This document shows, piece after piece, positions 21,285-25,762 of a DNA stretch of 25,762 bases. Every line of letters begins with the position of its first letter. Position 1 is the stretch's first letter. Made by a program: the position numbers and the translations under genes. The notes under the pieces were generated by a model. That model made no database searches. It saw only the letters and a program-made list of their open reading frames with translations, and had not been told where the DNA came from. The stretch lies in the NCBI GenBank assembly GCA_003558625.1, contig PWPP01000107.1, forward strand, positions 1 to 25,762. Reading direction: 5' to 3'. The DNA is from Syntrophomonas sp. GTDB taxonomy: Bacteria; Bacillota; Syntrophomonadia; Syntrophomonadales; Syntrophomonadaceae.

Positions 21285-22434
21285 GGAAACAGCCATCATA
21301 GCACTTACTGCGACAGGAGCGAAATTAGCATTTCATATTGCCCCAAGTATAGAAGATGCCGTTGTTTTCGTTCCCCAACGCTTGCAGAACCACGTGAGTC
21401 CGGTTCCGGGGTTAAAAGTAGAGTACTTCTCTGAATGGGAACCAATTTTTTCCCGGGCGTTTCGTCAATTTTCTTACATCGTCTGCATTATGGCAGCAGG
21501 GATTGTTGTCCGTACCTTGGCCTCCTTGCTGGTCTCCAAATATCAGGATCCGGCCGTGGTGGTTACCGATGAAAAAGGACGATATGTCATCAGCTTGCTT
21601 TCCGGCCATATCGGAGGGGGTAATGCCCTGGCCCATCGGGTGGCTGCAATCACCCGGGGTCAAGCGGTCATAACAACCGCGACCGATGTTCATGAGAAAC
21701 CCGCTCTGGATTTGTTGGCCCAGAAAATGGGAGCAAAACCAGAGCCTTTAATGCAGGTAAAAAAGATAAGCCGTATGCTGGTGGAAAACCAAACGGTGAA
21801 CCTATACAGCAATCTGCCTTTAGTTATTTCTGTCACCCGCGGCTTTCAATATTGTGGCTGGCCCTGGGGAACTATGCTCAGGCCGCAAGACCATACCATG
21901 CTTTTCCAGCGTGGAGAAGCATTAACGGTTAAGGAGAACAGCATCAAAGAACCGGCAGTAATCATAAGCCATCAGATTGTGCACCGGCAAGGCTTAACAT
22001 CATGTATACGCCTGGTCCCGCAAAATCTGGTGATGGGCATAGGCTGTCGTCGGGGAGTAGAATTGGATCAGCTTCAGACGGCTATACAGCAGGTCATAGC
22101 CCAATATCATCTTTCCCCGGCCAGTATATCGGCCCTGGCTACCATAGATTTTAAAACCGGCGAACCGGGATTGCAGTTAATGGCGCAAAAAATGGAACTG
22201 CCGTTAATTGGAGTCAGTAAAGATCAAATTATGGCCTTGGAAGGCACTTATACCCCTTCCCATTGGGTTTATGAAAATATAGGAGTTGGTGGAGTATGCG
22301 AACCGGCAGCGTTAATAGTAGCGTCCAGGGGATATCTCATGGTTCCCAAACAGAAAATCGGTCCCGTGACTATAAGCATAGCGATGGCCAAATCCTGGTG
22401 GTTGGATTGGGACCGGGAGACCGGGATTTTTTAA
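21262..22434 (+). CDS. cbiG: Cobalt-precorrin-5A hydrolase CbiG
   Basis: CbiG opens the delta-lactone formed during ring contraction and releases acetaldehyde. From ATG at 21262 it has 390 residues. The N-terminal domain contains AAGIVVRTLASLLVSKYQDP, VVVTDEKGRYVISLLSGH and GGGNALAHRVAA. A linker domain follows, then the C-terminal domain with MGIGCRRGVELDQL, ALATIDFKTGEPGL and GVCEPAAL. I preferred 21262 over the ATG at 21244 because AAGGA lies eight bases before it. The family usually ends near the TISIAMA strand; here about 14 more residues (KSWWLDWDRETGIF) come from reading into cbiH. The overlap with the best-supported cbiH start is 139 bases, which is unusual. Confidence 0.94.
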   Translation: MVTETRSKETAIIALTATGAKLAFHIAPSIEDAVVFVPQRLQNHVSPVPGLKVEYFSEWEPIFSRAFRQFSYIVCIMAAGIVVRTLASLLVSKYQDPAVVVTDEKGRYVISLLSGHIGGGNALAHRVAAITRGQAVITTATDVHEKPALDLLAQKMGAKPEPLMQVKKISRMLVENQTVNLYSNLPLVISVTRGFQYCGWPWGTMLRPQDHTMLFQRGEALTVKENSIKEPAVIISHQIVHRQGLTSCIRLVPQNLVMGIGCRRGVELDQLQTAIQQVIAQYHLSPASISALATIDFKTGEPGLQLMAQKMELPLIGVSKDQIMALEGTYTPSHWVYENIGVGGVCEPAALIVASRGYLMVPKQKIGPVTISIAMAKSWWLDWDRETGIF

Positions 22435-23105
22435 CTGGCCGGGCTTTTAAGGCCATAACATCGGCGAGTGTAGTGGTGGGTTACAGTAAATACCTGGATT
22501 TAATTGCAGATTTGATTCAAGATAAAACGGTTCTGCGGTCCGGTATGAAAAAAGAAGTTGAAAGAGCCCGGGCTGCTTTGGATTATGCCCTCCAGGGTCA
22601 GACGGTGGCTGTGGTCAGCAGCGGGGATCCTGGAGTCTATGGCATGGCAGGCATTGTTCTTGAAATTGCCAAAGATCAGGTCCGGGTAGAAGTGATACCC
22701 GGAGTTACAGCAGCCACTGCTGCAGCTGCTGTTTTAGGAGCCCCGATAGTGCATGATTTTGCAGTTATCAGTCTTAGTGATCTTCTAACTCCCATGGAAA
22801 AAATCATTAAGCGACTGGAAGCAGCTGCCCGGGGCGATTTTGTGGTTATTATTTACAATCCCCGCAGTAAAGGAAGGCCTGATCATATCATAAAGGCCCG
22901 TGATATTCTGTTAACCTATAAAGATCCACAAACCCCGGTGGGTATTGTCCGTAATGCCATGCGGGGAAAAGAGGATAAAATGATCACTACCTTAAAAGAC
23001 ATGCCCATTGAGAGCATCGACATGCAGACGATTGTTGTGATTGGGAATACGGAGACCAGAATAGAACAGGGGCGTTTAATTACACCAAGAGGATACCATA
23101 TATGA
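22296..23105 (+). CDS. cbiH: Cobalt-factor III (C17)-methyltransferase, ring contraction, CbiH
   Basis: CbiH methylates C17 and drives contraction of the macrocycle. The methylase core reads ILVVGLGPGDRDFLTG (from residue 33), VVGYSKYLDLI, VVSSGDPGVYGMAG, VEVIPGVTAATAAAA, then FAVISLSDLLTPMEKI and YNPRSKGRPDHI, which are CbiH/CobJ markers. The start is uncertain. ATG at 22296 has AGGAG ten bases upstream and gives 269 residues with about 32 atypical residues before the core, encoded inside cbiG. The only later option near the core is GTG at 22398, with no ribosome binding site. The gene may therefore overlap cbiG by 139 bases or be reached by translational coupling. The end overlaps cbiJ by four bases. 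Confidence 0.93.
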   Translation: MRTGSVNSSVQGISHGSQTENRSRDYKHSDGQILVVGLGPGDRDFLTGRAFKAITSASVVVGYSKYLDLIADLIQDKTVLRSGMKKEVERARAALDYALQGQTVAVVSSGDPGVYGMAGIVLEIAKDQVRVEVIPGVTAATAAAAVLGAPIVHDFAVISLSDLLTPMEKIIKRLEAAARGDFVVIIYNPRSKGRPDHIIKARDILLTYKDPQTPVGIVRNAMRGKEDKMITTLKDMPIESIDMQTIVVIGNTETRIEQGRLITPRGYHI

Positions 23106-23869
23106 TTTTGGTTTTAGCCGGCACCGTAGACGGGAGAAAAATGTCCGGGTTAATCAGGAAACGGGGATGGCCGGTCATTACTTCCGTGGTTAGTGAATAC
23201 GGAGCCCAGTTGCTTTATGCAGATGGGTTGGAACACGTTAAAACAGGTGCTCTCACCATGGAACAGCTGTTGCAGGTTTTAAAAGACCATAAAATTGACA
23301 TACTGATAGATGCTACTCATCCCTACGCGCAAAGCATTAGTGCCACAGCCATGGAAGCAGCTGTGGCTTTATCGGTTGAATATATCAGGCTGGAACGGGG
23401 GGGCGGTTGGATACCCTCTGACAACCTGGTGCATAATGTGGGCTGCCTGGAGGAAATCAAGGAATACCTATCTCCGGATCAAAAGGTTTTTAGCACTCTG
23501 GGCAGCAAAAACCTGGCCACGTTAGCATTTCTGGTAAGAGAGGCCGGAGCTGAATTGATCGTGCGGGTATTACCCAGGAGTGAAGTCATTAAACAATGCG
23601 AGATGCTGGGATTAAGCCCCGAGCAGATCATTGCCATTAAAGGCCCCTTCTCCCGGGAAATGAACCGCTGTTTATTCTCTGATTACCAGGCGGATTTACT
23701 GTTAACCAAGGATAGTGGTTCTGAAGGAGGGTTTGAAGCTAAGCTTACCGCTGCCCTGGAATTAAACATACCGGTATTGATCTGGAGCCGCCCGTCGGTA
23801 GAATATCCCCTGGTATTCAATTCGCCGGAGGAGATTATCGAACATATTGCTATACATTGGAAACCCTGA
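23102..23869 (+). CDS. cbiJ: Cobalt-precorrin-6A reductase CbiJ
   Basis: CbiJ reduces the macrocycle of cobalt-precorrin-6A with a nicotinamide cofactor. Its 255 residues match the CobK/CbiJ family: N-terminal MILVLAGTVDGRKMS, VVSEYGAQL, the signature IDILIDATHPYAQSISATA, YIRLERGGGW, VFSTLGSKNL, VRVLPRSEVI, IAIKGPFSREMNRCLF, and LLTKDSGSEGGFEAKL. ATG overlaps the cbiH stop as ATGA, and GAGGA lies just upstream. After its stop there are 71 non-coding bases before cbiX, the largest gap in the later part of the operon; no terminator or promoter was recognised there. Assignment is secure; NADPH or NADH preference is not visible. Confidence 0.95.
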   Translation: MILVLAGTVDGRKMSGLIRKRGWPVITSVVSEYGAQLLYADGLEHVKTGALTMEQLLQVLKDHKIDILIDATHPYAQSISATAMEAAVALSVEYIRLERGGGWIPSDNLVHNVGCLEEIKEYLSPDQKVFSTLGSKNLATLAFLVREAGAELIVRVLPRSEVIKQCEMLGLSPEQIIAIKGPFSREMNRCLFSDYQADLLLTKDSGSEGGFEAKLTAALELNIPVLIWSRPSVEYPLVFNSPEEIIEHIAIHWKP

Positions 23870-23940
23870 GGTTGTTTGAAGTGTTATAAACCATGCGCAG
23901 GCATTGCAAGAATCTTAAACTATATTAGGGAGGTATTTTT

Positions 23941-24318
23941 GTGGGCAAAGGAGTTATCATATTGGGTCATGGCAGCAGAAGAGAGGAAGCAAACCAGGAG
24001 ATAAAGCAGATGACGGATATGTTGCAAACGGATGATCAAGGTATCATTTACCAGGTGGCATTCCTGGCTTTTGGCCAGCCGGATTTGCCGGAAGCAGCCG
24101 GGATTCTAAAACACAGAGGCGTAGAAGCCATAACGGTGGTACCGGTATTTCTGGTAACGGGAAACCATATTATGCAGGATATTCCTGAAGAGATTGCCGC
24201 GCTTAAATTACACTATCCTGACATCGAATTTACCATGGCCCGGCATTTTGGTCCTGATCCGGGGATTGTAAACATCATCAAGGATCGAATCAAAGAAGCA
24301 AATCAATCTATAACCTAA
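23941..24318 (+). CDS. cbiX: Sirohydrochlorin cobaltochelatase, short form CbiX
   Basis: CbiX inserts Co2+ into sirohydrochlorin, the entry step of the anaerobic pathway. This is the short, single-domain form with 125 residues, as in archaeal CbiX-S, and it should act as a homodimer. Catalytic metal-binding histidines are His10 in ILGHGSRREEAN and His76 in VTGNHIMQDIP. The start is GTG with GGGAGGT about six bases upstream. It sits in the middle of the operon between cbiJ and cbiC, though it acts first. There is no cbiK, and no His-rich tail as in longer CbiX proteins. A SirB-type ferrochelatase role for siroheme is possible by homology, but the operon context strongly favours cobalt. Confidence 0.93.
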   Translation: MGKGVIILGHGSRREEANQEIKQMTDMLQTDDQGIIYQVAFLAFGQPDLPEAAGILKHRGVEAITVVPVFLVTGNHIMQDIPEEIAALKLHYPDIEFTMARHFGPDPGIVNIIKDRIKEANQSIT

Positions 24319-24335
24319 GGGAGCAGGTGTTTTAG

Positions 24336-24965
24336 ATGGATATTATATGGGACCCGCTGGAGATCGAAAGAAAAAGTATGGAAATCATTGAACCCTATCT
24401 GGTTTCCCATAACTTAAACCCGGGGCAGAAAGCGGTAATCAAAAGAATTATTCATACCTCAGGTGATCCGGATTTAATCCATGATGTCAGATTTCATCCC
24501 CGGGCTGTTGAGGCAGGAATTTCCGCTTTAAGAAAAGGCGCAGCGGTTTTCACCGATGTGAATATGCTGAAGGCGGGCATTAACACAAAAATGGTGCAGG
24601 GTTATGGGGGAGAGGTGCGTTGCTTTATTGCGGATCCTGAGGTAGCAGTTGCGGCCAAGGCTATGGGTATAACCAGAGCTGCAGCAGGATTTCGCATGCA
24701 TAGTGCAGAGCTGGACCATTCTGTTGTCGTCATTGGCAATGCTCCCACGGCATTATTCGAAGTGATGGATTTAATAAATAAAAATATGATTGCTCCCGCA
24801 TTGCTGGTAGGAACTCCGGTTGGGTTTGTGGGAGCGGCCGAATCAAAAGAACTGTTGCTGCAACTGGATGGAGTCCCTTTTATTACACTGTTGGGAACCA
24901 GAGGAGGAAGTTCGATCGCAGCAAGTATCATTAATGCCCTTTTGTATTATCAGGGAGATAAATAG
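24336..24965 (+). CDS. cbiC: Cobalt-precorrin-8 methylmutase CbiC
   Basis: CbiC moves the methyl group from C11 to C12, giving cobyrinic acid. Its 209 residues carry the family motifs KRIIHTSGDPDL with catalytic His40, GAAVFTDVNMLKAGI, CFIADPEV, TRAAAGFR, VIGNAPTALFE, and the C-terminal ALLVGTPVGFVGAAESKE and TLLGTRGGSSIAA. AGGTG lies seven bases before ATG. It begins 17 bases after cbiX and its stop is next to the cobU start region. No cofactor is needed. All expected motif positions are intact, so function is secure. Confidence 0.96.
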   Translation: MDIIWDPLEIERKSMEIIEPYLVSHNLNPGQKAVIKRIIHTSGDPDLIHDVRFHPRAVEAGISALRKGAAVFTDVNMLKAGINTKMVQGYGGEVRCFIADPEVAVAAKAMGITRAAAGFRMHSAELDHSVVVIGNAPTALFEVMDLINKNMIAPALLVGTPVGFVGAAESKELLLQLDGVPFITLLGTRGGSSIAASIINALLYYQGDK

Positions 24966-24966
24966 A

Positions 24967-25524
24967 ATGGCTGCAGAAGTGATTATACTAGTGGGGGGAA
25001 GCAGCAGCGGCAAAAGCCAGCTGGCTGAAAACATGACCGCTGACCTTGCCTGCCAAAACCACCTGGAAGTATATTATATTGCTACGGGAACAATTTGGGA
25101 TCAGGAATTTGCCCGGCGGGTGGAAAAACATCGCCTTCGCAGACCTGGGCACTGGCATACTTTTGAAGAGCCCCTCGATTTAAACAGGAGCTTGCAGAAA
25201 ATAAAAGATAAGAAATCTGTGATTATGGTTGATGGGATTGGCACCTGGATTGCGAACCATATGTATCAGGAGGAGGGCACGTTTTATTGGGATGATCAGC
25301 AGGCGCAGGTTTTAAAAAACCAGACCAGCCGGTTTATTCAAGCCTGGGAGGCCATGGAAGGTCATTTGCTTATAGTGGCAGATGAAGTAGGCATGGATGT
25401 GGTCCCGGAAAATGCTCAGGCCAGGCTGTTTAGAGACATAAATGGCCAGATCAACCAACAATTGGCCCAGGCAGCTGACCGGGTTTACCTGGTTGTTTGC
25501 GGATTGCCGGTGAGGATAAAATAG
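24967..25524 (+). CDS. cobU: Adenosylcobinamide kinase / guanylyltransferase CobU
   Basis: CobU phosphorylates adenosylcobinamide and then adds GMP to give adenosylcobinamide-GDP for nucleotide-loop joining. Its 185 residues contain the P-loop GGSSSGKS at 10-17 and the guanylylation His55 in EKHRLRRPGHWHTFEEP. VMVDGIGTWIAN, IVADEVGMDVVPE and the terminal INQQLAQAADRVYLVVCG are standard CobU segments. ATG at 24967 has AGGGAG nine bases upstream; the open frame runs further back into cbiC but that part is a shadow. It begins one base after the cbiC stop. With CbiZ upstream the cell can also enter salvaged corrinoids at this stage. Its partner CobS is not in the window. Confidence 0.95.
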   Translation: MAAEVIILVGGSSSGKSQLAENMTADLACQNHLEVYYIATGTIWDQEFARRVEKHRLRRPGHWHTFEEPLDLNRSLQKIKDKKSVIMVDGIGTWIANHMYQEEGTFYWDDQQAQVLKNQTSRFIQAWEAMEGHLLIVADEVGMDVVPENAQARLFRDINGQINQQLAQAADRVYLVVCGLPVRIK

Positions 25525-25533
25525 GAGGATTTT

Positions 25534-25762
25534 ATGGCAGCAGCAAAATCTATCATGATCCAGGGCACTTCTTCCAATGTGGGGAAAAGCATGTTGTGTA
25601 CAGCACTCTGTCGCATCTTTTACCGGGAAGGATATTCTACCAGCCCTTTTAAAGCTCAAAATATGGCCTTGAATTCTGCAGTGACTCCAGAGGGGGGTGA
25701 AATAGGCCGGGCCCAGGCTGTGCAGGCGGAAGCAGCTGGAGTAAGCCCGAGTGGTTTGATGA
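25534..25762 (+). CDS. cbiP: Cobyric acid synthase CbiP (CobQ), N-terminal part, cut by window end
   Basis: CbiP amidates the b, d, e and g side chains of adenosyl-cobyrinic a,c-diamide using ATP and glutamine. Only the first 76 codons are visible: MAAAKSIMIQGTSSNVGKS with the P-loop-like GTSSNVGKS near residues 11-19, CRIFYREGYSTSPFKAQNMA, and GGEIGRAQAVQAEAAG, all diagnostic of CobQ/CbiP. AGGAGGA lies before ATG, nine bases after cobU. The frame is open to the last base, so the gene continues beyond the window, where the amidotransferase domain should follow. It completes the amidation pair with CbiA at the operon front. Confidence 0.94.
   Translation, partial: MAAAKSIMIQGTSSNVGKSMLCTALCRIFYREGYSTSPFKAQNMALNSAVTPEGGEIGRAQAVQAEAAGVSPSGLM

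Noticed and set aside
18601..23105. Run of similar methyltransferases as a possible recent tandem duplication
   Set aside because: CbiE, CbiL, CbiF and CbiH belong to one superfamily but each carries its own subfamily motifs; this is the ancient, standard make-up of a cbi operon.

Overview
The window looks like chromosomal DNA from an anaerobic Gram-positive bacterium, most likely a member of class Clostridia (Bacillota). The reasons are strong AGGAGG-type ribosome binding sites, GTG and TTG starts, TTGAAA/TATAAT-type promoters, a rubrerythrin with a PerR-like operator, an Rrf2/NifS pair, DegV, and a complete run of the anaerobic (cobalt-early) corrin pathway. A Peptococcaceae- or Desulfitobacterium-like organism would fit, but the genus cannot be fixed from sequence alone. 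I see no phage, insertion sequence, CRISPR array, tRNA or rRNA.

Layout. (1) 1-308: the 3' end of folD and a palindromic terminator. (2) 331-4975: two consecutive P1B metal-export ATPases, a Zn/Cd/Pb-type pump (cadA-like) and a Cu(I)-type pump (copA) whose usual SEHPL motif reads SEHLL. (3) 4976-5493: a promoter, a dyad and a decayed quinolinate synthase (nadA) 3' fragment with two frameshifts. (4) 5494-10407: a sulfur cluster with an Rrf2 regulator carrying three cysteines, a NifS/IscS cysteine desulfurase, O-acetylhomoserine sulfhydrylase (MetY), a LarE-type PP-loop sulfur transferase and cysteine synthase, closed by a hairpin. (5) 10443-12074: convergent rubrerythrin on the minus strand, then degV. 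(6) 12141-13428: cbiZ (adenosylcobinamide amidohydrolase) preceded by a dyad and followed by a pseudogene of a BtuF-like cobalamin-binding protein. (7) 13437-14216: a short histone-deacetylase-superfamily hydrolase on the minus strand. (8) 14344-25762: the cobalamin locus.

The cobalamin locus has two cobalamin riboswitches in series, each followed by its own intrinsic terminator. The first controls cobT. The second controls a tightly packed run cbiA-cbiD-cbiE-cbiT-cbiL-cbiF-cbiG-cbiH-cbiJ-cbiX-cbiC-cobU-cbiP, with cbiP cut by the window edge. Together these genes cover cobalt insertion (CbiX), ring methylations (CbiL, CbiH, CbiF, CbiD, CbiE, CbiT), ring contraction and deacylation (CbiH, CbiG), reduction (CbiJ), methyl migration (CbiC), amidations (CbiA, CbiP), and lower-ligand and nucleotide-loop activation (CobT, CobU). 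CbiB, CobS and the adenosyltransferase are not in view.

I found no clearly new multi-gene system. The points most worth a second look are the two overlooked pseudogenes (nadA and btuF), the loss of a canonical diiron-site His in rubrerythrin, the HP-to-HL change in CopA, the long cbiG/cbiH overlap, the serial riboswitches, and a LarE homologue sitting in an amino-acid sulfur cluster without larA, larB or larC.
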